From NCBI GenBank assembly GCA_040776985.1, contig JAXGZL010000002.1, forward strand, positions 186,001 to 250,000: DNA of 64,000 bases, in the 5' to 3' direction. This document shows, in pieces, positions 7,832-16,650 of this stretch. Both the position numbers and the translations under genes were made by a program. Each line of letters starts with the position of its first letter. Position 1 is the first letter of the stretch. The DNA is from UBA6115 sp040776985 (GTDB lineage Bacteria > Bacillota > Clostridia > Christensenellales > Aristaeellaceae). The notes beneath the pieces were generated by a model. It worked only from the letters and a program-made list of their open reading frames with translations, was not told where the DNA came from and searched no databases.

Positions 7832-9577
7832 ATGAAGATTCTGTTTACCGCCAGTGAGTGCGTCCCCTTTGTGAAGACGGGGGGCTTGGCTGACGTGGTG
7901 GGCTCCCTGGCGCCGGTGCTTGCCGCCCAGGGGCATGACGTGCGCGTCATCCTGCCCAAATACGGCAGCATTCCGGAGAGCTATGAGCGCCGGATGTTCC
8001 ACACCGTGGACTTTGAGGTGAACCTGGGCTGGCGCCGCCAGTACTGCGGCATTGAGCAGCTGGACCTGGACGGCGTCACCTACTACTTCCTGGACAACCG
8101 CTATTACTTTGGCCGGGACTACACCTATGGCATGGGCGGGGACGAGTTTGAGCGCTTTGCCTTTTTCTGCCGGGGGGTGTTGAACGCCCTGCCGCTGATT
8201 CCCTTCATGCCGGACGTGATCCACGCCCATGACTGGCAGACCGGCATGATCCCGGCGCTGCTTCGCATCCAGTATCAGGGCCTGCCCAAGTATGACCCCA
8301 TCCGCACGGTGTTCACCATCCACAACCTGCGCTATCAGGGCGTGTTTGGCATCCGGGATGTGCAGGACGTGCTGGGGCTGCCTGACAGCGCCTTCACCAA
8401 CGACAAACTGGAGTACTTTGGCAACGCCAATTACCTCAAGGCGGGCATCGTCTACGCGGACGAGGTGACCACCGTCAGCCCCACCTACGCGGAGGAAATC
8501 CAGACCGCCTACTACGGCGAAAACCTGGACGGCCTGCTGCGGGCCAGGAACAACCACCTGACCGGCATCCTGAACGGCATTGACGTGAAGGAGTACAACC
8601 CCGCGACGGACGACATCATCGCCAGCAAGTACACGGCGGAGGACCTCTCCGGCAAGGCCGCCTGCAAGCGCGCCCTGCAGGAGGAAATGGGGCTTGCTAT
8701 CAGGCCGGAGGTGCCGGTGGTGGCCATGATCACCCGGCTTAGCAACCAGAAGGGCCTGGACCTGGTGGACTATGTGATTGCGGACATCATGCAGGAGGAC
8801 CTGCAGTTCGTGGTGCTGGGCCTGGGGGAAGCCCGCTATGTGAACCTGTTCAGCTGGGCAGAGCACAACTACCCGGGCCGGGTGGCCGCCCGCTTTGTGA
8901 TGGATGGCGCACTGGCGCACCGGGTGTACGCGGGGGCGGACATCTTCCTGATGCCCTCCGGCTTTGAGCCCTGCGGCCTCAGCCAGATGCTGGCCATGCG
9001 CTATGGCACCATCCCGGTGGTCAGGGAGACCGGCGGCCTTAAGGACACGGTGCTTTCCTACAACGAGTACACCGGGGACGGCAACGGCTTCACCTTCCTG
9101 AACTACAACGCCCATGACATGCTGCACGTGCTGCAGCGGGCGCTGCACTTCTACTGGAACAAGAAGGATGTCTGGCAGACCCTGCAGCAGCGGGGCATGA
9201 CGGCGGACTTCTCCTGGGAGACCTCCGCGCAGCACTACCTGTCCCTCTATCAGGGCCTAAGCCTCAATGAGCCGGCCAAACCGGCAGCCAAGCCCGCGGC
9301 AAAGGAAGAGGCCAAGCCCGCGGTCAAGGAGGAAGCGAAACCCGCGCCCAAGCCGGCCAGCAAGCCTGCCGTCAGGGCGACCGCCAAGACCACTGCCAAA
9401 CCCACCGCCAAAAAGGCGGCAGCCGAAAAACCGGCTGCCAAAGCCCCCGCCAAAAAACCGGCGGCCAAGGCGGCGGAAAAACCGGAAGCTAAGGCAGAAA
9501 CCAAGCCCGCGGCCAAGACAACGAAAAAGCCCGCCGCCAAAACCACCCGGGCCAAGAAGGAAACCAAGCCCGAGTAA
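7832..9577 (+). CDS. glgA: Glycogen synthase with a long Lys/Ala/Pro-rich C-terminal tail
   Basis: 581 residues. GT5 starch/glycogen synthase, transferring glucose from ADP-glucose to glycogen. The N-terminus MKILFTASECVPFVKTGGLA carries the ADP-glucose-binding KTGGL. The C-terminal GT-B domain has SNQKGLDLV, MPSGFEPCGLSQ and RETGGLKDTV. The catalytic protein ends near residue 478 (TSAQHYLSLYQGLSL), the usual family length. The remaining about 100 residues (480-581) are a repetitive KPAAK/EEAKPA/AKKPA tail like histone H1 C-termini, very basic and probably disordered. The ribosome site is AAAGGAGG. A terminator follows the stop. Confidence 0.95.
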   Translation: MKILFTASECVPFVKTGGLADVVGSLAPVLAAQGHDVRVILPKYGSIPESYERRMFHTVDFEVNLGWRRQYCGIEQLDLDGVTYYFLDNRYYFGRDYTYGMGGDEFERFAFFCRGVLNALPLIPFMPDVIHAHDWQTGMIPALLRIQYQGLPKYDPIRTVFTIHNLRYQGVFGIRDVQDVLGLPDSAFTNDKLEYFGNANYLKAGIVYADEVTTVSPTYAEEIQTAYYGENLDGLLRARNNHLTGILNGIDVKEYNPATDDIIASKYTAEDLSGKAACKRALQEEMGLAIRPEVPVVAMITRLSNQKGLDLVDYVIADIMQEDLQFVVLGLGEARYVNLFSWAEHNYPGRVAARFVMDGALAHRVYAGADIFLMPSGFEPCGLSQMLAMRYGTIPVVRETGGLKDTVLSYNEYTGDGNGFTFLNYNAHDMLHVLQRALHFYWNKKDVWQTLQQRGMTADFSWETSAQHYLSLYQGLSLNEPAKPAAKPAAKEEAKPAVKEEAKPAPKPASKPAVRATAKTTAKPTAKKAAAEKPAAKAPAKKPAAKAAEKPEAKAETKPAAKTTKKPAAKTTRAKKETKPE

Positions 9578-9595
9578 ACCTGAACCACAGCAAGC

Positions 9596-9626
9596 AAAAA
9601 GGCGCCCCGGTCGGGACGCCTTTTTT
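9596..9626. terminator. Bidirectional intrinsic terminator between glgA and the beta-CASP gene
   Basis: GGCG-C-CCC stem, four-base loop, GGG-A-CGCC, flanked by AAAAA on the left and TTTTTT on the right. It can serve the converging genes on both strands. Confidence 0.85.
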
Positions 9627-9639
9627 GCTGCGTTTTATG

Positions 9640-11238
9640 CTAATCCTCCCAGCGCTTGGCCAGCTCGTTCAGCTGGCGGGCCAGCTTGTCCTTCAGTCTG
9701 TTGGAATATCCCTGGCTACTTTCCACCAGCCGGGTGACGCGGTCAAGGGCCAAGCTTAAGGCGCTGTCCGCCCTGGCCAGCTTCTTTTGTTTCTTCACGC
9801 TGTCCGCCACCAGGGCGGGGCTGCCCGCCTCGGTCTGCGCATCCTGCGCCAGGGACCAGACATCGCCTGAATAGGGGACGGTGGTGACAAAGCCCTTCTC
9901 CTGAAGGAGGGAGCTAAACAGCATGGCCACCTCCTCCTCCCCGTGGCTGATGAACACCCGGGCGGGCCTGGGGGAGAAGACCTCAATCCAGGTGATGAGC
10001 CCTGCCTGGTCCGCGTGTCCGCTGATGGCCTTCAGGGTCCTGATTTCCGCAGCCACATTGATGGTTTCCCCGAACAGCTTCACCCGCTTTTCCCCGTCGT
10101 ACAGCATCCTGCCCAGGGTGCCTTCCGCCTGATAGCCCACAAACAGCACCGTGCTCTCCTTGCGCCAGAGGTTGTGCTTCAGGTGGTGGCGGATGCGCCC
10201 GGCCTCCGCCATGCCGGAGGCGGAGATGATCACGCAGGGCCTGGTTTCAAAGTTGATCTGCTTGCTTTCCTCCGCCGTTTCACACACCACCAGGTCCGGG
10301 AAGGTGATGGGGTTGATGCCCTGGTCCAGCAGGGCCTGCATTTCCTCGTCAAACTCGCTCCGGTCCGCGTCCATGAAGATGGTGGTGGCCTTGATGGCAA
10401 GGGGGCTGTCCATGTACACCGGGAAGCCGGCGTGCCCCTTTACCATGCCCTTTTCCTTGATCTCCCGCAGGAAGTAGAGGATTTCCTGGGTTCTGCCCAC
10501 GGCAAAGCTGGGAATGACCACATTGCCGCCCCGGTTGAAGGTGATCTGCAGCGTGTCCGCCAGGTCCGCCAGATAATCAGGCCTGGGGCCGTGGAGGCGG
10601 TCGCCGTAGGTGGACTCCATCACCACATAGTCAGCCCGGCTCAGGTATTGGGGGTCCTTGATGATGGGCTGGTTCAGGTTGCCGATATCGCCGGAGAACA
10701 CGATGGTTTTGCTGACCTCTCCCTCGGTGATCTCAAGGGTGGCGGAGGCGGAGCCCAGAAGGTGCCCGGCGTCTGAAAAACTGAGGCGCACGCCGGGGAG
10801 AATCTCCCGCGTCTGCATAAGGGGAAGCGGCCGAAACAGCTGCAGGGCCGCCTCCGCGTCCGCCTGTGTGTAGATGGGCACATAAGGTCCTTCCCCGGCG
10901 CGCTGGGCCTTGCGGTTTTGCCATTCCGCCTCCATCTCCTGGATGTGGGCGGAGTCCCTGAGCATGATGTCGCACAGGGCCAGGGTGGAGGGGGTGGCGT
11001 GGATGGCGCCCTGAAAGCCCCGGGCCGCCAGGGCTGGCAGCATCCCGGAGTGGTCGATGTGGGCATGGGTTAAAACCACCGCGTCCACCGTTGAGGGGCT
11101 GATGGGCAGCTCCCGGTTCACATAGGTGTCCCGCCCCTGCTCCATGCCGCAGTCCACCAGGACATGCTTGCCGTTTACCTTCAGCAAATACTGGCTGCCG
11201 GTGACCTCCCGGGCCGCGCCCAAAAACTGCAGTTCCAT
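9640..11238 (-). CDS. MBL-fold beta-CASP RNA metallohydrolase
   Basis: 532 residues. The metallo-beta-lactamase motif is THAHIDHSGMLPAL, with SDAGHLLGSAS and FSGDIGNLNQPI. The beta-CASP insert has ESTYGDR, VIPSFAVGRTQEILYFL and SASGMAEAGRIRHHL, and the RMMBL-type end has ISGHADQAGLITWI. This is the CPSF-73-like prokaryotic subfamily of single-strand RNA nucleases, not canonical RNase J. It is the last gene of a minus-strand run that begins at about 14.3 kb, 23 bases after the ABC exporter. The natural substrate is unknown; a role in RNA turnover follows from the family. Confidence 0.9.
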   Translation of the reverse strand: MELQFLGAAREVTGSQYLLKVNGKHVLVDCGMEQGRDTYVNRELPISPSTVDAVVLTHAHIDHSGMLPALAARGFQGAIHATPSTLALCDIMLRDSAHIQEMEAEWQNRKAQRAGEGPYVPIYTQADAEAALQLFRPLPLMQTREILPGVRLSFSDAGHLLGSASATLEITEGEVSKTIVFSGDIGNLNQPIIKDPQYLSRADYVVMESTYGDRLHGPRPDYLADLADTLQITFNRGGNVVIPSFAVGRTQEILYFLREIKEKGMVKGHAGFPVYMDSPLAIKATTIFMDADRSEFDEEMQALLDQGINPITFPDLVVCETAEESKQINFETRPCVIISASGMAEAGRIRHHLKHNLWRKESTVLFVGYQAEGTLGRMLYDGEKRVKLFGETINVAAEIRTLKAISGHADQAGLITWIEVFSPRPARVFISHGEEEVAMLFSSLLQEKGFVTTVPYSGDVWSLAQDAQTEAGSPALVADSVKKQKKLARADSALSLALDRVTRLVESSQGYSNRLKDKLARQLNELAKRWED

Positions 11239-11261
11239 TGTTCTTTCTCCTGTTCTGGCCC

Positions 11262-13055
11262 TCAGGGGAGGCAGGCCGCCCCCTCCTGGGACCTGGTTTG
11301 CTGGCTGCTGGCGTAAAGATTATACAGCCGGGAATACAGTCCGCCCTTTGCCATCAGTTCCTCATGGCTGCCGTGCTCCTCCAGGCCCTGATCGGTCAGC
11401 ACCCAGATCACGTCCGCGCCCCGGATGGTGGTGAGGCGATGGGCGATGGTGAGGGTGGTGCGGCCTTGGCTGAGCTCCTCCAGGGAGCGCTGTACCAGCA
11501 GCTCCGACTCGTTGTCCAGCGCGCTGGTGGCCTCATCCAGCAGCAGGATGGGCGGATCCTTCAAAAAGACCCGGGCGATGGACAGGCGCTGCTTCTGCCC
11601 GCCGGACAGCTTCACCCCCCGCTCGCCCACATGGGTGTCATAGCCCTCCGGCAGCGCCATGATAAACTCATGGGCGCCCGCCTTCTTGGCGGCCTCCTGC
11701 ACCTCCTCCAGGGTGGCGCCGGGCTTGCCGTAAACGATGTTGTCAAAGACGGAGCCGGAGAACAGGTAGACCTCCTGCTGCACGGTGCCGATGGCGCTCC
11801 GGAGGCTTTTCAGGGTAAAGTCCCGCACATCATGCCCGTCTATCATGATCTGCCCGCCGGTCACATCATAAAAGCGGGGAATCAGGTTGCACAGCGTGGT
11901 TTTGCCGGAGCCGCTGGGCCCCACCAGGGCCACGCTCTGCCCCGCCGGCACCTTCAGGTTGACCTGGTCCAGCACAAAGCCGGCGTCATCCTCATAGCGG
12001 AAGCTGACATCCTGAAGGGTGATCTCCCCCTTCACCTGGCTTAAGGGCCTGGCCCCGGGCAGGTCATGGATCTCCCGGGGGGCGTCCATGATGTCATAGA
12101 AGCGTTCGATGCCGGTGACGCCGCGCTGGAACTGCTCCATAAACTCCACCAGGCGGCTGACGGTGTTGAGGAGGACATTGACAAACAGCAGATAGGAGGC
12201 GAACTGGCCCGCGGTCAGCTCCCCCCGGGAGAGGAAAAAGGCGCCGGCTGCCACCACCAGCAGGTTCATCAGGCCGTTTAACAGCCGGGTGGTGGAGTGG
12301 AAGCCCGCCATCACATGGTATTGCTTCTTTTTCAGGTTCAGGAAGGTGCGGTTGCCCCGCTCAAACTTTTCGCCCTCCAGGTCCTCGTTGGCAAAGGACT
12401 GAACCACCCGCATCCCCAGCAGGCTGTCCTCCATCTGGGCGTTGATCTCGCCCACCTGGTGGCGGCAGGCGCGGAAGGTGGCGCGCATCTTGCGGTTGAA
12501 CAGGAAAATGGAGATGAACATCACCGGCAGCATCAGGAAAATGATGAGGGTCAGCTTCAGGTTCATGGCGGAGAGCAGGAAGAAGGAGACCACCAGGTTG
12601 ACGCCGGCGATCAAAAACTCCTCCGGGCAGTGGTGGGCAAACTCCGTCACCTCAAACAGGTCGCTGGTGATGCGGGCCATGATCTGGCCCACCTTGGTGT
12701 TGGAGTAGTAGGAGAAGGACAGCTGGCTCAGATGGGCAAAAAGGTCGGAGCGCATATCCTTTTCCATCATGGCGCCCATGATGTGGCCGCGGGACTGCAT
12801 GTAATAGCGGCAGCCGGCGTCCATCAGCTGCAGGAGCAGGAAAAACAGGCCCACCTGCAGGATAAAGCCCGCGGTGAGGCTGCCGATGTCGCTGATGGCC
12901 CGGTCGGTGATTTCCCGCACAATCAGCGGGAAAATAAGGCCCGAGGCGGAGGTCAGCATCGCGCAGGTCAGGCTGGTGAACAGGATGCGCTTGTAGGGGC
13001 GGTAGTAGGGGATAAAACGCCTGATAAGCCCGGAAGACCGGGGTTTGTCTGACAT
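11262..13055 (-). CDS. ABC exporter, fused membrane and ATPase domains
   Basis: 597 residues. A six-helix exporter domain (about 20-310) precedes the nucleotide-binding domain with Walker A VGPSGSGKTT, Q-loop GTVQQEVYLFSG, signature LSGGQKQRLS, Walker B ILLLDEATSALD and the switch His in TIAHRL. This is the MsbA/LmrA-like half-transporter architecture; it would act as a homodimer unless a second half is elsewhere. Substrate (drug, lipid or peptide) cannot be deduced. Start ATG 13055 has an AAGGAG site upstream. Confidence 0.92.
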   Translation of the reverse strand: MSDKPRSSGLIRRFIPYYRPYKRILFTSLTCAMLTSASGLIFPLIVREITDRAISDIGSLTAGFILQVGLFFLLLQLMDAGCRYYMQSRGHIMGAMMEKDMRSDLFAHLSQLSFSYYSNTKVGQIMARITSDLFEVTEFAHHCPEEFLIAGVNLVVSFFLLSAMNLKLTLIIFLMLPVMFISIFLFNRKMRATFRACRHQVGEINAQMEDSLLGMRVVQSFANEDLEGEKFERGNRTFLNLKKKQYHVMAGFHSTTRLLNGLMNLLVVAAGAFFLSRGELTAGQFASYLLFVNVLLNTVSRLVEFMEQFQRGVTGIERFYDIMDAPREIHDLPGARPLSQVKGEITLQDVSFRYEDDAGFVLDQVNLKVPAGQSVALVGPSGSGKTTLCNLIPRFYDVTGGQIMIDGHDVRDFTLKSLRSAIGTVQQEVYLFSGSVFDNIVYGKPGATLEEVQEAAKKAGAHEFIMALPEGYDTHVGERGVKLSGGQKQRLSIARVFLKDPPILLLDEATSALDNESELLVQRSLEELSQGRTTLTIAHRLTTIRGADVIWVLTDQGLEEHGSHEELMAKGGLYSRLYNLYASSQQTRSQEGAACLP

Positions 13056-13070
13056 GGTGGCATGCTCCTT

Positions 13071-13589
13071 TTAGGGTTCTTGCAGGGCAAAGCCGCTGCC
13101 GGGACCGGAAACAGCGGAAAGTGGCAGGCTGATGACAAAGGCTGCTTTGTCCGTCTGCAGGGCATAATAACGGGTGTCCCCCGCGTCAGCGCCCAGCAGG
13201 GAAAAACCAAAGAGGGCCTGCTCCCCGGGGCGGAAGCGCAGGTGGCCCGGCATGATGCTGGAGGCGGCGCTCAGGGGCCGGACCCCCTCCACTCGGGAAA
13301 CCTGCCCTTTCACCAGGATGCGCCTGGCGGTGTAGCCGTGGTGCTGAAAGCTGTTGACCTCCCCCTCAATGCTGCCCTCCGGCAGCGGAAAGGCCGCGCC
13401 AAAGGCCTGGGCCAGTGCGCGCGCATCCTGGGAATAGAAGGGGGCGATGCGGGTGATGGCCTCCTCCGGCTCCCGCACCACAAAGGCGTCAGAGCGCTTG
13501 GTTTCCTCGTTCTCCTGCATCACCGCAAACAAATAAAACACCGCCATGATGATAAGCGTCAGGAGGATGGCGGGAAGGCGGCGCAGCAT
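13071..13589 (-). CDS. Unknown membrane-anchored extracellular protein
   Basis: 172 residues, not recognised. An N-terminal membrane anchor (RRLPAILLTLIIMAVFYLF, about 4-22) is followed by a soluble domain without cysteines. Visible segments include RRILVKGQVSRVEGV and LRFRPGEQALFGFSLLG. It lies 15 bases upstream of the ABC exporter start on the same strand, so it may be an accessory protein of that exporter or of the unknown protein before it. Confidence 0.7.
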   Translation of the reverse strand: MLRRLPAILLTLIIMAVFYLFAVMQENEETKRSDAFVVREPEEAITRIAPFYSQDARALAQAFGAAFPLPEGSIEGEVNSFQHHGYTARRILVKGQVSRVEGVRPLSAASSIMPGHLRFRPGEQALFGFSLLGADAGDTRYYALQTDKAAFVISLPLSAVSGPGSGFALQEP

Positions 13590-13624
13590 TCACGCGCCCC
13601 CTGAAAGGCAGGCTGCCGGCATGC

Positions 13625-14308
13625 TCATCGCAGCAGGCTCCGCACCTGGGGGCCAAGGTTTTTGTCCAGTTCCTTCACATCCCCGCTGACATAGTCATAA
13701 AAGGCGCGGTAGAAGGCCTTGGCCAGCAGCTTGCCCTGCTCCTCCGTGAGGATGGGGGAGGAGAGGATGTTGCTGATGATGTCCCCGGCGGGGGCCGCCA
13801 GGTGCTTGGGCAGGCTGCCCTTGAAGGAGAAGCCGAAGACCCGGGGCACATGGCTGTTGTCCCCGCCCACAAACAGGCGCATATAATCCCTGGACAGATC
13901 CAGCAGGTATTCCTGCAGGAAGGCAGTTTTGTCCTCCGCCAGGGCAAGGCAGCGCTCCAGGCGCTGGTGGTGGAAGATCTCCCGGATCATGTCCTCGCGC
14001 TTTTTTTCCTCATGGTCCTCCGGATGCTCAAAGGCGTGGAGGAGGTAGCTTTTGATGACGCCAAAGTCAAAGCGCTTGGGGTTGCGCTCATGCAGGCGGC
14101 CCAGCAGCAGCAACTTTTTCTGAACCTCCAGGTTGTCAGGCGCCAGCGCCTCCGCCTGGGAGAGCGCCTGGTGGATGAGGACGGGATCCTCCTCCGTGTC
14201 CGCGATGTGCAGACACTCATCCAGGCCGACCCCGGTCAGGTCAGGGAGTTGTTTCTTCTTTTCAAAAAAGGCCACAGGCAACCTCCAATTGTTTCGCTCT
14301 GGCTGCAT
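13625..14308 (-). CDS. Unknown helical cytoplasmic protein
   Basis: 227 residues, not recognised. It has no signal peptide or membrane segment. The middle (about 40-120) is helical and charged, with a TPR-like look (IHQALSQAEALAPDNLEVQKKLLLLGRLH is split by turns). The C-terminal part has SFKGSLPKHLAAPAGDIISN. It appears to be the first gene of the minus-strand run leading to the exporter and the beta-CASP nuclease. It is divergent from the thiT transcription unit. Confidence 0.7.
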   Translation of the reverse strand: MQPERNNWRLPVAFFEKKKQLPDLTGVGLDECLHIADTEEDPVLIHQALSQAEALAPDNLEVQKKLLLLGRLHERNPKRFDFGVIKSYLLHAFEHPEDHEEKKREDMIREIFHHQRLERCLALAEDKTAFLQEYLLDLSRDYMRLFVGGDNSHVPRVFGFSFKGSLPKHLAAPAGDIISNILSSPILTEEQGKLLAKAFYRAFYDYVSGDVKELDKNLGPQVRSLLR

Positions 14309-14328
14309 TTTATCATGCCGCCCTCACC

Positions 14329-14358
14329 TTGACAACTTGACAGCCCATCCGCTATACT
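14329..14358 (+). promoter_or_regulatory. Predicted promoter of the thiT riboswitch transcript
   Basis: -35 TTGACA (14329-14334), 18-base spacer, -10 TATACT (14353-14358), about 20 bases before the riboswitch. Confidence 0.65.
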
Positions 14359-14376
14359 GCCATCGTGCCGTGTGGC

Positions 14377-14466
14377 ACAGGGGTGCTGGCTAAATGCCGG
14401 CTGAGATCGGGCGTCACGCCCGGGACCCTTGAACCTGATCCGGATAATGCCGGCGTAGGAAAGCAG
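14377..14466 (+). ncRNA. TPP riboswitch (THI element)
   Basis: Contains the conserved blocks in order: GGGGTGC, CTGAGA, ACCCTTGAACCTGATC, GGATAATGCCGGCGTAGGAA. These form the P2/P3 pyrimidine-sensor and P4/P5 pyrophosphate-sensor arms of the THI aptamer. A GGGCGTCACGCCC hairpin is the P3a-like arm. It sits before an intrinsic terminator and thiT, so it most likely stops transcription when thiamine pyrophosphate is plentiful. Confidence 0.96.
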
Positions 14467-14476
14467 TCCTGCCTTG

Positions 14477-14507
14477 AACCGTTTTGCTTTCCGCAAAACG
14501 GTTTTTT
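14477..14507 (+). terminator. Riboswitch-controlled intrinsic terminator
   Basis: Stem AACCGTTTTGC / GCAAAACGGTT with a 5-base loop and a T-run, 10 bases after the TPP aptamer and before the thiT ribosome site. It is the expression platform. Confidence 0.9.
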
Positions 14508-14536
14508 CTATCCGGCCCACTAAGAAGGAGGAAGCC

Positions 14537-15145
14537 ATGATCACAACCGCAAGCAACCGGAACCTGGCCATCCGTGAGATGGTGGAAAGCGCCATCCTCA
14601 TCGGCATCGCCACCATGATCAACGAGTTCATCAAGATGGACGCCCCCTGGGCCTTTGGGGGCAGCATCACTCTGGGCAGCATGCTGCCGCTGCTGCTCAT
14701 CGCCTGGCGCTGGGGCACTAAGCAAGGCCTGTTCAGCGCCCTGGTCTTTTCCATCATGCAGCTGCTGCTGGGCGTCAAGAACGTCACCTACGGGCAGACC
14801 GCAATTCAGATGGTGGGCATCACCCTGCTGGACTATGTCGTTGCCTACACCGTCTATGGCCTGGGCGGCATCTTCAAAAAGCGCATGAACAACAAGCTGC
14901 TGGCCCTGGCAGCGGGCATTGTGCTGGTGGGCGCGCTGCGCTTCATCTGCCACTTTGTCTCCGGCTGGATGATCTGGGACGCCCTCTGGCCCAACGAGAA
15001 AGGCCTTTCCGGGGCCATGTATTCCCTGATCTACAACGGCGGCTATATGCTGCCTGAGGTGCTGGTGGCCCTGGTGGCCGGCCTGCTGCTCTACAACCCC
15101 CTGAAGAAATTCTGGCAGGGGGAGGATCTTGCCAAGCTGGCCTGA
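14537..15145 (+). CDS. thiT: Thiamine transporter ThiT (ECF-type S component)
   Basis: 202 residues with about six membrane helices. The family segments are present: ALRFICHFVSGWMIW (thiamine-site region), YSLIYNGGYMLPEVL and PWAFGGSITLGSMLPLL. It binds thiamine outside the cell and needs an ECF energising module, which is not in this window. The start at ATG 14537 is set by AAGGAGG; an upstream in-frame codon would place translation across the terminator. The TPP riboswitch upstream confirms the substrate class. Confidence 0.94.
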   Translation: MITTASNRNLAIREMVESAILIGIATMINEFIKMDAPWAFGGSITLGSMLPLLLIAWRWGTKQGLFSALVFSIMQLLLGVKNVTYGQTAIQMVGITLLDYVVAYTVYGLGGIFKKRMNNKLLALAAGIVLVGALRFICHFVSGWMIWDALWPNEKGLSGAMYSLIYNGGYMLPEVLVALVAGLLLYNPLKKFWQGEDLAKLA

Positions 15146-15223
15146 GCGTGTCGCCAAAGTGTCTGCGGACACTTTGGTATTATAGAAGAACGGGCATGTT
15201 AATCTGGTTTGACTACAATCTGT

Positions 15224-15262
15224 GGCACCAAAAAAGCGCCTTTCGGGGCGCTTTTTGGTGCC
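15224..15262. terminator. Bidirectional terminator between thiT and the ROK gene
   Basis: GGCACCAAAAAAGCGCC, loop TTTC, GGGGCGCTTTTTGGTGCC: a long hairpin with A-run and T-run sides, usable by both converging genes. Confidence 0.85.
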
Positions 15263-15271
15263 TGTGTATAG

Positions 15272-16648
15272 TTAATTGATTTCCGGCAGACTGGCAGCGG
15301 CGATGGACTGGCCCACCCGCCTTGTGGCTTCGTCCGGCAGGGTGATGTTCATCTTTTTTGCCAGCTCCGGGAAGGCCTGCTTCAGGGTTTCCCGGGCCTT
15401 GTCCAGGATCAGCTGGCCGCCCCGGCCGCTGGTGACCCGGCCCAGGATCAGCACCAGGTCAATGTCATAGAACTGGGCGTACCAGGGCAGGGCATAGCCC
15501 AGGTAGATGCCGATGGTTTCAAAGATCTGGATGGCGCCGGGGTGGCCCTCTTCCAGATGCTGCTGGACGATCTTCAGCTTCTCCGCCGGGGACAGGCTTT
15601 CGTCAAGGGAAATGCCGGCGGCCGGGGCCAGCTTGATCACCGCGTCCTGGGAGAAGTACTTGACCCCGCAGCCAACATCGCCGGACCATTCATCCACCAT
15701 GGCCTCCGGGTTCATGTCAACGGGCACAAAGGCCAGCTCGTTCAGCCAACCCAGGATGTGCATATCCTGGTCCACATAGCCGCCCGCCTCGCTGGTGCCC
15801 ATGGCCAGGCCCAGGATGCGGCCCCTGCCCAGGCTCATGGCGCCGGCCAGGGCGGTGACGTCTCCGTCATTGGCCACCACCAGGGGGATATCCCCGATGG
15901 CCTTGGCAGCCTTGATGTACATGTCGGTCACCTTTTCCTTGTAGATCTCTTCCGGCACCGCCAGGAAAAGGGAGGCGTTCATCACCCGGTTGTCAATATA
16001 GATGCCGGCGCTGGACACCCCGATGGCATCCACCCGGGGCAGGTGGCTGGCGGCGGTGTTGAAGGCGGAGAGGATCTCCTTGTAGTGGTATTCCGGGTCT
16101 GCGGTGACCTTGGGGAACCAGACCACTTCCTCGGAGAACACGGCCTTGCCGTCAATCACCGCGCTTACCTTGCGGTCGCTGCCGCCCGCGTCAAAGCCGA
16201 TGCGGCAGCCTTCCAGGTGCTGGCCGATGGCGCTGGCGGATTCCTGGGCCTGGGCGATGTCATCCGGGTTTTCAGCGTAGGTGACGGTGAAGGGCTGCTC
16301 AAAAACATTGGCCATGAACTTGGCGTCAAAGGCCTGTTTGCCGCCTGCCTGGTAGGCTGCCTTCAGGTGCTCAAAAACCTTTTTGGAGCCGGACACCTGA
16401 ATGTGATAGCCGCCGTGCACCCACAGCAGGCTTTTCACCAGCCGGTCCATGACGGCGATGTTGCGCTCATCCGCCACGCCATCTTTAAACACGCGGGTTT
16501 CAAAGACGGAGCTGCGCGCCTCCCCCCGCACAACGCGCACCACAAAGCGCTGGCTATCCTTTTCCTTGCGCACATCCTCACAAAACTGGCGGTAGGCCAG
16601 GGAGAGGGGGGCGAAGCCCGGATCCAGTTGTGTCAGTGTTTTTGGCAT
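15272..16648 (-). CDS. ROK/hexokinase-fold sugar kinase-like protein
   Basis: 458 residues. An N-terminal extension of about 145 residues precedes an actin-fold sugar-kinase core: phosphate-1 loop RIGFDAGGSDRKVSAVIDG, VDAIGVSSAGIYIDN, catalytic-region VVANDGDVTALAGAMSL, and LAMGTSEAGGYVD. It is longer than ordinary ROK kinases (about 300). The start at ATG 16648 follows AAGGAG, which overlaps the end of nagA, so translation is probably coupled. Its pairing with nagA suggests phosphorylation of an amino sugar such as N-acetylglucosamine (inference). The zinc-binding CXCGXXGC motif of classical ROK proteins is absent. Confidence 0.85.
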   Translation of the reverse strand: MPKTLTQLDPGFAPLSLAYRQFCEDVRKEKDSQRFVVRVVRGEARSSVFETRVFKDGVADERNIAVMDRLVKSLLWVHGGYHIQVSGSKKVFEHLKAAYQAGGKQAFDAKFMANVFEQPFTVTYAENPDDIAQAQESASAIGQHLEGCRIGFDAGGSDRKVSAVIDGKAVFSEEVVWFPKVTADPEYHYKEILSAFNTAASHLPRVDAIGVSSAGIYIDNRVMNASLFLAVPEEIYKEKVTDMYIKAAKAIGDIPLVVANDGDVTALAGAMSLGRGRILGLAMGTSEAGGYVDQDMHILGWLNELAFVPVDMNPEAMVDEWSGDVGCGVKYFSQDAVIKLAPAAGISLDESLSPAEKLKIVQQHLEEGHPGAIQIFETIGIYLGYALPWYAQFYDIDLVLILGRVTSGRGGQLILDKARETLKQAFPELAKKMNITLPDEATRRVGQSIAAASLPEIN

Positions 16649-16650
16649 GG

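Noticed and set aside
7736..9235. Long open frame antisense to glgA (499 codons)
   Set aside because: A shadow of a high-G+C gene with strong codon bias; it has no ribosome site or family motif, and glgA is certain.
14474..14536. Upstream start for thiT
   Set aside because: It would translate through the riboswitch terminator; ATG 14537 has a proper ribosome site.
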